From NCBI GenBank assembly GCA_021776245.1, contig JAJFGF010000053.1, positions 1-64,000 on the forward strand: a stretch of DNA of 64,000 nucleotides, in the 5' to 3' direction. Below, in pieces: positions 57,429-64,000 of this stretch. The stretch is from Hyphococcus sp. GTDB lineage: Bacteria; Pseudomonadota; Alphaproteobacteria; Caulobacterales; Parvularculaceae. Under the pieces are notes generated by a model, which saw nothing but the letters and a program-made list of their open reading frames with translations, had not been told where the DNA came from and searched no databases. Within the stretch, counting starts at the first letter, position 1, and every line of letters begins with the position of its first letter. The translations under genes and the position numbers were made by a program.

Positions 57429-58553
57429 ATGGGCATTCTGTCAGGCATCAGGATCGTAGAATTTGAAGGGCTGGGCCCTGGTCCCTTTTGCGGGATGTTG
57501 CTTGCTGACCTCGGCGCCGATGTTATTTTGATTGAACGGCGAGGCGGAATGGCTGTAGGTCCCGGCGCTGTTTTTAAACGCGGCAAGCGCTCCATTGCGC
57601 TTGATCTCAAAAACGACGCAGGCCGCAAGGTCGCGCTCGATATTCTCGCCAATGCAGATGCGTTGATTGAAGGAATGCGCCCTGGCGTCATGGAACGTCT
57701 GGGGCTGGGGCCGGACGTTGTGCGCGCAAGAAATGCAAAACTCGTCTATGGACGGTTGACCGGCTGGGGGCAAACTGGACCGTTATCGAAAGTTGCCGGG
57801 CATGATTTGAATTACATCTCGCTTTCCGGCGCCGCATGGTATGCGGGCGCAACAGGCGATGCGCCTGCGCCGCCGCCGACGCTTGTCGGCGATGTCGGCG
57901 GCGGATCGCTTTATTTGGCGATAGGGCTTCTCGCCGGCATTTTGCGGGCGCGCGAAACCGGCGAAGGAACAGTTGTTGATGCTGCGATTGTCGACGGGTC
58001 CGCGCATATGATGAACCTCTTATATTCGTTGCGCGCGGCGGGCGGGCTTCCTGATGAGCGTGGACAAAGCATGCTCGACGGCGCGCATTTTTATAGCGCC
58101 TATGAATGCGCCGATGACAAATGGATCAGTATTGGCCCGCTTGAACCAAAATTTTATGCCGAACTTCTGGCTCGGCTTGGCCTTCAGGACGATGAGGCAT
58201 TGCGCGATCAGTTTAACCGGGACCAGTGGGCTGCGCTGCGCGAGCGATTTGGCGCTCTATTCAGATCGCAACCGCGCCGGCACTGGGTTGATTTGTTGCA
58301 TGGGACAGATGTCTGTTTCGCGCCGGTGCTATCGCCCACAGAAGCTGCGCAAAACGACCACATGAAGTCGAGAAACATTCTGCGCGATATAGATGGCGTG
58401 TTGCAGGCTGCTGCGGCGCCGCGTTTCGACGGTAAAATTCCCGCCGATCCGCGCCCGGCACCCAATCCGGGCCAGCATACGGAAGAAATTCTGTCGGAGA
58501 TTGGTGTTGATGATCGCGACATTGCCAAATGGCGCGAAGACGGCGCCATATAG
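57429..58553 (+). CDS. CaiB/BaiF-family protein, probable alpha-methylacyl-CoA racemase
   Basis: The 374-residue protein belongs to the class III CoA-transferase fold. GQTGPLSKVAGHDLNYISLSG is diagnostic of the racemase branch, with its His in GHD, together with LVGDVGGGSLYLAIG, containing the active-site Asp. It should epimerise 2-methylacyl-CoA during branched fatty-acid breakdown. A CoA transferase cannot be fully excluded. The RimB-like gene follows after six bases. Confidence 0.85.
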   Translation: MGILSGIRIVEFEGLGPGPFCGMLLADLGADVILIERRGGMAVGPGAVFKRGKRSIALDLKNDAGRKVALDILANADALIEGMRPGVMERLGLGPDVVRARNAKLVYGRLTGWGQTGPLSKVAGHDLNYISLSGAAWYAGATGDAPAPPPTLVGDVGGGSLYLAIGLLAGILRARETGEGTVVDAAIVDGSAHMMNLLYSLRAAGGLPDERGQSMLDGAHFYSAYECADDKWISIGPLEPKFYAELLARLGLQDDEALRDQFNRDQWAALRERFGALFRSQPRRHWVDLLHGTDVCFAPVLSPTEAAQNDHMKSRNILRDIDGVLQAAAAPRFDGKIPADPRPAPNPGQHTEEILSEIGVDDRDIAKWREDGAI

Positions 58554-58559
58554 CGCAGC

Positions 58560-59009
58560 ATGACTGAACTGGCGTACAACAAAACTCAACGTCAACTGAT
58601 CGGGTGGAGAGAATGTGCTGCGCTGCCTGATCTTGGCATTGATTTTATTGATTCGAAAATCGACACCGGCGCAAAATTATCTGCCATCCACGCCTTTGGC
58701 GTCACGGAAGTTAACATCGACGGGGAGCGTCATGTTGAGTTTTTTCTTCATCCTGTTCAACAGCGAAAAACGGTAGGAATAAAGTGCTGTGAGCCGGTGC
58801 GTGACAGGCGCCTCATCAGAAGTTCCAACGGAAGAGAAGAGGAACGGTTTGTTATCAGAACCCACATTGAGTTGGGCGATCACCTGTGGGCTATTGATCT
58901 GACACTGACCAATCGCGACGCAATGGATTTTCAATTGCTTATTGGCCGCAACGCGTTGGGGCGCAAATTCCATGTTAATCCGGCGGCGTCCTATTTGTTG
59001 AACCGGTAG
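58560..59009 (+). CDS. RimB-like retropepsin-type protease (ATP-dependent zinc protease, DUF785)
   Basis: The 149-residue protein has the family core IDTGAKLSAIHA, an Asp-Thr-Gly-Ala aspartic-protease-like signature, plus FFLHPVQ, RPVIRTHI-like FVIRTHIELGD and LLIGRNALGRKFHVNP. In other bacteria these proteins process glutamate tails added by RimK, and their genes often lie next to rimK. Here it follows the racemase gene and no rimK is in view. It overlaps the convergent nucleotidyltransferase-like gene by 19 bases at the 3' end. Confidence 0.85.
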   Translation: MTELAYNKTQRQLIGWRECAALPDLGIDFIDSKIDTGAKLSAIHAFGVTEVNIDGERHVEFFLHPVQQRKTVGIKCCEPVRDRRLIRSSNGREEERFVIRTHIELGDHLWAIDLTLTNRDAMDFQLLIGRNALGRKFHVNPAASYLLNR

Positions 59010-59470
59010 AGATTACCCGGAGCTAATCGCTCCAGCGCGATAATTCGGGGCGCGTCTTTGGGCCGGCCTATCAATTTAAGGATCGCTATCTGTTCGTCGA
59101 TATCCGGCGCAAACATATCGCCAAATTGAACACGCGTTTGCGGCGTGATTGGTTTCCATTTGCCTTGAAGCGTCTGTAATTTAAATCCGGACATCACTTC
59201 AATCGGCAAAGGCGCGTCAAATCGATAAAAAGCTTCCGACCGAAATTGTTTGCTCGGCGCCGCCTGGAGGATTGGCCGGTCGCGCCAATGCTCTGTTATG
59301 ACGCGAATGTCGGCTTTGCTAAGCAGGAGATCGACATCGTTAATATGACCGACATCGGCGCCGGCGACCTTTGCCGCAGCACTGCCGATCAACTGCCAGT
59401 CGTCTTGAAAATGAGGCGCCGCCTCAGCGATCAGTGCGAGTGATTGATAAAAGGCGTGATCATTATTCAC
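58991..59470 (-). CDS. Nucleotidyltransferase-like protein
   Basis: The 159-residue protein has the minimal nucleotidyltransferase signature: IGSAAAKVAG, then NDVDLLLSKAD, where the Gly-Ser and the DxD-type acidic pair match the metal site of the NT fold. A conserved C-terminal segment (EQIAILKLIGRPKD) lets it be compared with small AbiEii/MazG-like proteins, but I cannot name a family. It overlaps the RimB-like gene convergently and lies three bases from the DUF427 gene. Confidence 0.7.
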   Translation of the reverse strand: MNNDHAFYQSLALIAEAAPHFQDDWQLIGSAAAKVAGADVGHINDVDLLLSKADIRVITEHWRDRPILQAAPSKQFRSEAFYRFDAPLPIEVMSGFKLQTLQGKWKPITPQTRVQFGDMFAPDIDEQIAILKLIGRPKDAPRIIALERLAPGNLYRFNK

Positions 59471-59472
59471 AC

Positions 59473-59757
59473 TTACTGCTCAACCGCAACGCCGTTCCAG
59501 AATGCAATGTGATCTTTGATGTGCGCGGCCTTTTCGAACGTTTCCGGATAATACCATGCCGCATCCACATTTTCTTTGCCGTCGACTGTGAGCGTAAAAT
59601 AGCTGGCGTCGCCTTTCCAAGGGCAATGGGTGGACGTGTTTGAAGGTTTCAGATATTCGCGCTTCACAGCATCCGGTGGGAAATAGACATTGCCTTCGAC
59701 GATTTCGAATTGATCGCTTTCGGCGACCACCTGATTATTCCAAATTGCTTTGGCCAT
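59473..59757 (-). CDS. DUF427-domain protein
   Basis: The 94-residue protein has the family pattern AKAIWNNQVVAESD, VYFPPDAVKREYL, CPWKGDASYFTL and AWYYPETFEKAAHIKDHIAFW. Its function is unknown; it is a small single-domain protein found in many bacteria and fungi. GGAG lies six bases before the ATG chosen, and an ATG one codon upstream is too close to it. The nucleotidyltransferase-like gene follows closely on the same strand. Confidence 0.85.
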   Translation of the reverse strand: MAKAIWNNQVVAESDQFEIVEGNVYFPPDAVKREYLKPSNTSTHCPWKGDASYFTLTVDGKENVDAAWYYPETFEKAAHIKDHIAFWNGVAVEQ

Positions 59758-59836
59758 CATCGGCTCCAATAATGTAATTGCTCGACATCAGATGGGGACG
59801 CAATGATCAGTCATCAACCGGGCGGACATCGTCGCC

Positions 59837-60781
59837 TCAATCAAAAAGGCTTGAGACTGATTCCTCGTTTGCGATACGCCGGATGGCTTCGGCGAGAAGT
59901 GTGGCAATCGAAATGACTTCAATTTTCGGGCAGGCCGCGACATCTTCCGGCGCTTCGATCGAATCCGTGACGATAAGCCGGGTCAGGGCGTCGGCTTTCA
60001 TCACGCGAGCGGCGGCGTTGTCCGACAAGACGCCGTGGGTGACGCAGGCAGAGACGCTTTTCGCGCCTTTGTCCATCAATGCCTGCGCGGCGTTGCACAG
60101 CGTGCCGCCGGAATCGACGATGTCATCAAAGATAAGGCAATGTTGTCCGGAGACATCGCCAATAATGTTCATCACTTCGGAGACGCCTGCTTTTTCCCGG
60201 CGTTTGTCAACGATCGCCAGGGGTCTGCCGTTCAGGCGCTTGGCGAGGGCGCGGGCGCGGACAACGCCGCCGACGTCAGGCGACACGAGTGTAATGTCGG
60301 ACAGGTCATTTTTGTGAATTTCGCGAATGCGCTTTTCAAATTCCTTGACCGCATAAAGATTGTCGGTGGGGATATCGAAAAACCCCTGGATCTGGCCCGC
60401 ATGTAGATCGACGGTGAGCACGCGGTCAGCGCCGGCGGTGGTGATAAGATTCGCAACGAGCTTTGCCGAAATCGGCGTGCGCGGGCCGGCTTTGCGGTCC
60501 TGCCGCGCATAGCCGAAATAGGGAATCACCGCGGTAATTCGCGTCGCCGATGCGCGCGTCAGCGCATCGATGGTGATCAACAGCTCCATTAAATTATTGT
60601 TGGCGGGATTTGACGTGGACTGCAGGACGAAGACGTCTTCGCCGCGCACATTTTCCTGGATTTCGACGAATACCTCGCCGTCCTTGAAGGTCCTGATATC
60701 CGCCAGGGCCAGAGGCTGCGTAAGTTTGCTAGAGATGGCCTCGCTCAACCGGCGGTTTGAGTTTCCGGCGATGAGTTTCAT
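59837..60781 (-). CDS. prs: Ribose-phosphate pyrophosphokinase
   Basis: The 314-residue class I enzyme makes PRPP from ribose 5-phosphate and [21 protein letters not shown] gives the metal and ribose 5-phosphate site; [18 protein letters not shown] and the PRPP loop [16 protein letters not shown] are intact. It supplies PRPP to nucleotide, histidine and tryptophan synthesis, including the upp reaction elsewhere in the window. Its gene follows pgeF at 88 bases. Confidence 0.95.
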   Translation of the reverse strand: MKLIAGNSNRRLSEAISSKLTQPLALADIRTFKDGEVFVEIQENVRGEDVFVLQSTSNPANNNLMELLITIDALTRASATRITAVIPYFGYARQDRKAGPRTPISAKLVANLITTAGADRVLTVDLHAGQIQGFFDIPTDNLYAVKEFEKRIREIHKNDLSDITLVSPDVGGVVRARALAKRLNGRPLAIVDKRREKAGVSEVMNIIGDVSGQHCLIFDDIVDSGGTLCNAAQALMDKGAKSVSACVTHGVLSDNAAARVMKADALTRLIVTDSIEAPEDVAACPKIEVISIATLLAEAIRRIANEESVSSLFD

Positions 60782-60869
60782 AACTCCAGTCCCCTTGCGT
60801 TACCCCGAATTCGTCGCGGGTTTCATGACGGTTTATTGACAGACACGCAACCCGGTTTTGCGTGAAATT

Positions 60870-61643
60870 TTAATTGAGCGCGATCGCCGAAAGGTTTCGG
60901 CCATAATCGTTTAAGCCATCTCGTTTCGCAGCGCGAAAGCTGAAATAGCGATCCGGCGCTGCGAGGGTGCAATGCTTTAGATCGTTAAATTGCGTGACCC
61001 CGGCCAGTTGAAGCCGCCAGGCGCCGAAGCCAGCAAGGTCCAACTGGCGTTTCTCATCAGATTTGCCGGGCGAAAAGAAGCGCACTGATTCGCGGTATTT
61101 TGCTGTAAAGGCGGTCACTAGATCGAGCCCGACTTCAAAATTTGGTTGCCGCAGGCAGGGGCCGAGCGCAGCTTTGATATTAGCGCGCTGTGCGCCCAAG
61201 CCTTCCATCGCAGCAACAGTATTTTCCACAACACCGGCAAGCGCGCCGCGCCAGCCCGCATGGGCGGCGCCAATGACTTTCGCTTCAGGCTCAAGCAGCA
61301 GGAATGGCATGCAATCGGCAGCAAGCACGCCGATTGCAATGCCGGGAGTCCGCGTCACAAGCCCATCGGCTCTTGCCGGCGCGGCGGGCCACGGTGCGTC
61401 AACGATGGCGATATTGGGAGAATGGATTTGATGGGGCGTCAGGAGGCGGTCATCGCCGACGCTGAAAACTTGCGCACAGCGCCGGCGGTTTTCCGCAACA
61501 TCTTCGGCGGCGTCGCCGGATCCAAAGCCAGTATTGAGGGACGCAAACGGTCCTTGCGAAATGCCGCCGACGCGGCTGAAAAACCCGTGCGAGACGCCAT
61601 CCGCCTCAAGCAATCGCGATGTTAAAAAGGGCGGCGCCGTCAT
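60870..61643 (-). CDS. pgeF: Purine nucleoside phosphorylase/laccase-domain protein PgeF
   Basis: The 257-residue multicopper-like (YfiH/LACC1) family protein has the metal ligands His in HQIHSPNI, Cys in AADCMPFLL and His in AAHAGWRGALAG. Bacterial PgeF has been described as a peptidoglycan-editing factor and as a purine nucleoside phosphorylase/deaminase. It overlaps the upstream methyltransferase gene by four bases, so it is the third gene of an lgt-led operon. Confidence 0.9.
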   Translation of the reverse strand: MTAPPFLTSRLLEADGVSHGFFSRVGGISQGPFASLNTGFGSGDAAEDVAENRRRCAQVFSVGDDRLLTPHQIHSPNIAIVDAPWPAAPARADGLVTRTPGIAIGVLAADCMPFLLLEPEAKVIGAAHAGWRGALAGVVENTVAAMEGLGAQRANIKAALGPCLRQPNFEVGLDLVTAFTAKYRESVRFFSPGKSDEKRQLDLAGFGAWRLQLAGVTQFNDLKHCTLAAPDRYFSFRAAKRDGLNDYGRNLSAIALN

Positions 61644-62761
61644 GCGCCTTCAAATCCTGCTGGGACCGGCAGCGACGGCGAAGAAATACAAAGAGCCTTA
61701 AATATTTCGCCCATCTGATTGGGCGCAGCAATCCGCGCCGCGCCGGCGCGAATCTCATTGGCTTGAGCGGCGTCTTTGCCTTTGCACAGCATTTCGACCC
61801 GCAGCGTCAGGCCAAGTCCTTCGAGGAAACGGCCTTGCGTTACGGGACCATGCGCAACGGCGCCGCTGTCGATAATGGTGCATGAAAGCGCGTCGAAGTC
61901 CACATGGGCTGTGACATCGGCGCGCCCGGGCGAGGCGAGCGGCGCCCAATATTTGTGGTTGCGCACGGCCTGCAGCGTATCGCCCAAGCCGGACGCCATA
62001 TGACCATAGTCAATGATCAGCGCATGGCCGCCATGTTGGGTCAGCAAGGCGCAAATCTCTGCGGTGAATTCCTGCGCCCGCGAGGATATCTCGTAAATGT
62101 CGCCGATTTTGGTTTCTGAAATGTCGGGCAGAATTATTTCCGGCGGCGGCGGCGTGCGCCCCAACACGAAAGCCAGCTTTTTGCCGTCGGGATCGAGACC
62201 GACGAGGCGCTCTCGCCAGCCGTTTTTGACGCGTTCAAATTGGCGAATCGGCAGGCAGTCGAAAAACTCGTTGGCGACGATCAGTGAAGGCGCAGGCGGG
62301 ATGTCGGCAAACTCATCCGCCCAGAAGGGTTTAACCTCACTCGTGCGCAAGCGTTTTTGCTGTTCATGGCGTAACCGCCCAGACGTTTCCAGGAGCCAGA
62401 CCATGGCGGATTTCGTAAATTCGGGACGCAGCCGTGCGGCGCGCAAGATATCCGCCATCAAAACGCCGCGTCCGGGACCAAGTTCGACGAGGTTAAAACT
62501 TTTCGGTGAACCCATGGCGCGCCACGCATCGACCAGCCACAATCCGATGAGTTCGCCAAACACCTGGGATATTTCGGGCGCAGTTGTGAAGTCGCCTTCC
62601 GCTCCAATTGGCGCCTGGCGCATATAATAGCCGTCATGCGGATGGCCGAGGGCGTCGGCCATATAATCTGCGACCGACATCGGACCTTTGAGTTTGATGA
62701 GGTCAATCAGACGTTGTTCGAGCGGCGTGGTTTCGAGCGGCTCCGGCGTTGTTGTCATCAA
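61640..62761 (-). CDS. SAM-dependent methyltransferase, MidA/NDUFAF7 family
   Basis: The 373-residue protein has the SAM-binding site VELGPGRGVLMADILRA and the family motifs YMADALGHPHDGYY, FTTAPEISQVFGELIG and NEFFDCLPIRQF. Its mitochondrial relative NDUFAF7 methylates an arginine of complex I NDUFS2. It overlaps lgt and pgeF by four bases at each side, the usual alphaproteobacterial order. A role in complex I assembly is inferred from the family only. Confidence 0.9.
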   Translation of the reverse strand: MMTTTPEPLETTPLEQRLIDLIKLKGPMSVADYMADALGHPHDGYYMRQAPIGAEGDFTTAPEISQVFGELIGLWLVDAWRAMGSPKSFNLVELGPGRGVLMADILRAARLRPEFTKSAMVWLLETSGRLRHEQQKRLRTSEVKPFWADEFADIPPAPSLIVANEFFDCLPIRQFERVKNGWRERLVGLDPDGKKLAFVLGRTPPPPEIILPDISETKIGDIYEISSRAQEFTAEICALLTQHGGHALIIDYGHMASGLGDTLQAVRNHKYWAPLASPGRADVTAHVDFDALSCTIIDSGAVAHGPVTQGRFLEGLGLTLRVEMLCKGKDAAQANEIRAGAARIAAPNQMGEIFKALCISSPSLPVPAGFEGA

Positions 62762-63609
62762 CCGGCGGCCTTTTCAGATTTCGTCCGGGTGCGCCATATC
62801 ATCCAAAGGCCCAATGCCAGCATAGGCAGGGATAACATCATTCCCATAGTCAGCCCGAGGGGAAAATCCGGCAGATGTGCGTCAGGTTCGCGGAAATTCT
62901 CGACCAAAATGCGTGACGCTGCATATCCCGCGAGGAACAGCCCGATGGTGGCGCCCGGACGTTTCAGGAGGCCAAAATAATGGGTTGCGACGCGGATGAC
63001 GATAAAAAGCAAAATCCCTTCCAAGGCTGCTTCGTATAGCTGGCTTGGATGGCGGGTGAGGCCAAGCGAATCCGTCGGAAAAACCATCGCCCAGGGTCCA
63101 TCCCAGGGGCGGCCGTAAAGTTCCGCATTGATGAAATTGGCGATGCGCCCGAAAAATAATCCGATTGGCGCAGCACAAGCGAAAAGATCGCCCAGGGACA
63201 GCGCGTTGAGCTTGTATTTTCGCGCAAAGAAAAATCCGGCAAGCGTCACGCCAAGCAAGCCCCCGTGAAAAGACATGCCGCCTTGCCACAACATTAATGC
63301 GGGCGGGAAAGGCAGAAACCCGAACAGCGGTTCCCACGGCCTGATCAGCATCGTCGGTTCATAAAACAGAACATAACCCAGCCGACCGCCGGCCATGACG
63401 CCAATGGCGACCCAGAAGATGACGTCATCGAGCAGGACGCGGGTGATCGGTGCGCTCTTTTTCGGCCACAACCCGGTATTTTTCAGCAATCTTGTTAGAT
63501 ACCACCAGCCGGCGGCGAGTCCGCCGATATAGGCCAGCGAATACCAACGGATTGGCAAGGGACCGAGCTGTAACGCTATGGGATCGATATTCGGATAGGG
63601 AAGGCTCAT
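62758..63609 (-). CDS. lgt: Prolipoprotein diacylglyceryl transferase
   Basis: The 283-residue inner-membrane enzyme adds diacylglycerol to the lipobox cysteine of prolipoproteins, such as the lipoprotein cytochrome in this window. It has seven membrane helices, GGLAAGWWYLTRLL, MSFHGGLLGVTLAG and the signature GRIANFINAELYGRP. It is the first gene of the lgt-methyltransferase-pgeF operon, divergent from the ubiK-like gene. Confidence 0.95.
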   Translation of the reverse strand: MSLPYPNIDPIALQLGPLPIRWYSLAYIGGLAAGWWYLTRLLKNTGLWPKKSAPITRVLLDDVIFWVAIGVMAGGRLGYVLFYEPTMLIRPWEPLFGFLPFPPALMLWQGGMSFHGGLLGVTLAGFFFARKYKLNALSLGDLFACAAPIGLFFGRIANFINAELYGRPWDGPWAMVFPTDSLGLTRHPSQLYEAALEGILLFIVIRVATHYFGLLKRPGATIGLFLAGYAASRILVENFREPDAHLPDFPLGLTMGMMLSLPMLALGLWMIWRTRTKSEKAAG

Positions 63610-63718
63610 AATGTTCCGGTTGGGATTACTTCTCCAGGTTGCGTCTGTTTAGCGCGCTTCGGCGCCCCTGTCGCCCCGCGAGGTTTGTGCCTATATAGGC
63701 GCCTGAAAGGAAATTCCC

Positions 63719-63973
63719 ATGCAGACCCAAAGCGCGTTGTTTGACGAAATCGCCAAGATGATGACCGAGGCCGCCGGCGCCGCGGATGGTGTTCGCCGGG
63801 AAGCAGAGACAGTTGTTCGCAGTCAGCTACAGCGGCTCATCGCGGACATGGATTTTGTCGCCCGCGAGGAATTTGAAGCGGTGCGCGATATGGCGCGGAT
63901 TGCCCGCGAGGAAAATGAAGCGCTGAAAGAGCGAATCGTTGCACTTGAGAAACAAGCCAACGGCGTCTCCTGA
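63719..63973 (+). CDS. UbiK-like accessory factor (BMFP-domain protein)
   Basis: The 84-residue helical protein has the UbiK/YqiC pattern: FDEIAKMMTEAAGAADGVR, a middle amphipathic segment, then VAREEFEAVRDMARIAREEN and a C-terminal coiled coil ending LEKQ. UbiK helps late ubiquinone synthesis in E. coli. The ATG follows AAAGGAAATTCCC. Its place divergent from lgt is typical of alphaproteobacteria. Symbol withheld because function in this group is inferred. Confidence 0.85.
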   Translation: MQTQSALFDEIAKMMTEAAGAADGVRREAETVVRSQLQRLIADMDFVAREEFEAVRDMARIAREENEALKERIVALEKQANGVS

Positions 63974-64000
63974 GGAAAACCAGCCAAATCGAATCGTTTC

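Noticed and set aside
60830-60865. ACGCAA/TTGCGT stem between pgeF and prs as a terminator
   Set aside because: Six base pairs without a T-tract in the direction of pgeF transcription.

Overview
The window reads as a stretch of chromosome from an alphaproteobacterium with moderately high GC content. The evidence is gene content and order: lgt, a MidA-type methyltransferase and pgeF overlap in one operon with a ubiK-type gene divergent from lgt; RNase E carries an acidic insert in its S1 region and ends in a Gly-Trp-Trp motif; LpxR and TorF-type outer-membrane proteins are present; and the FlgH remnant is of alphaproteobacterial type. I cannot name the genus; a Parvularculales, Caulobacterales or Hyphomonadaceae relative is a weak guess.

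Layout. 1-2136 is a worn region: the 5' end of an IS5-family transposase running off the left edge, a compound palindromic repeat, an LpxR-like lipid A deacylase, and two truncated divergent genes (glycoside hydrolase family 13 and glucokinase). 2152-12077 is nitrogen assimilation: a TorF-type porin, glnK-amtB behind a candidate sigma-54 promoter, gltD-gltB, and an aminotransferase. 12200-29118 is amino-acid biosynthesis: a SAM-I riboswitch followed by metX-metB and a short aspartokinase/homoserine dehydrogenase fusion, then proB-proA, then ilvD-ilvC-ilvB-ilvH behind an attenuator with a branched-chain-rich leader peptide, then leuA-leuC-leuD-leuB behind a short leucine-rich leader ORF. Methionine, branched-chain and leucine synthesis thus each appear to have their own RNA-level sensor.

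29149-35606 holds pyrimidine salvage (yeast-type cytosine deaminase and upp), cytochrome c maturation (ccmE divergent from ccmABCD), a DsbA-like thiol oxidoreductase and an M48 peptidase with TPRs. 35756-44795 holds RNase E, an N-acetylmuramoyl-L-alanine amidase, penicillin-binding protein 1A and prfB with its programmed +1 frameshift. At 44797-45423 lies a scar: the 3' third of flgH and a headless reading frame on the other strand. A degenerate EAL protein with a very long disordered tail, NAD kinase and a lone EgtB follow.

49900-63973 is mixed metabolism and envelope: class II aldolase, lipoprotein cytochrome c, tRNA-Thr(TGT), an FAD-dependent reductase, a dienelactone hydrolase relative, Dps, aspartate aminotransferase, a membrane PAS protein with no output domain, an alpha-methylacyl-CoA racemase, a RimB-type retropepsin-like protein, a nucleotidyltransferase-like protein, DUF427, prs, then pgeF, a MidA-type methyltransferase and lgt, and a divergent ubiK-type gene.

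Most genes are ordinary housekeeping. The unusual material is the set of RNA regulators, the short aspartokinase/homoserine dehydrogenase fusion, and the three places where genes have been cut. I see no CRISPR array, prophage, or clear anti-phage or secondary-metabolite system.
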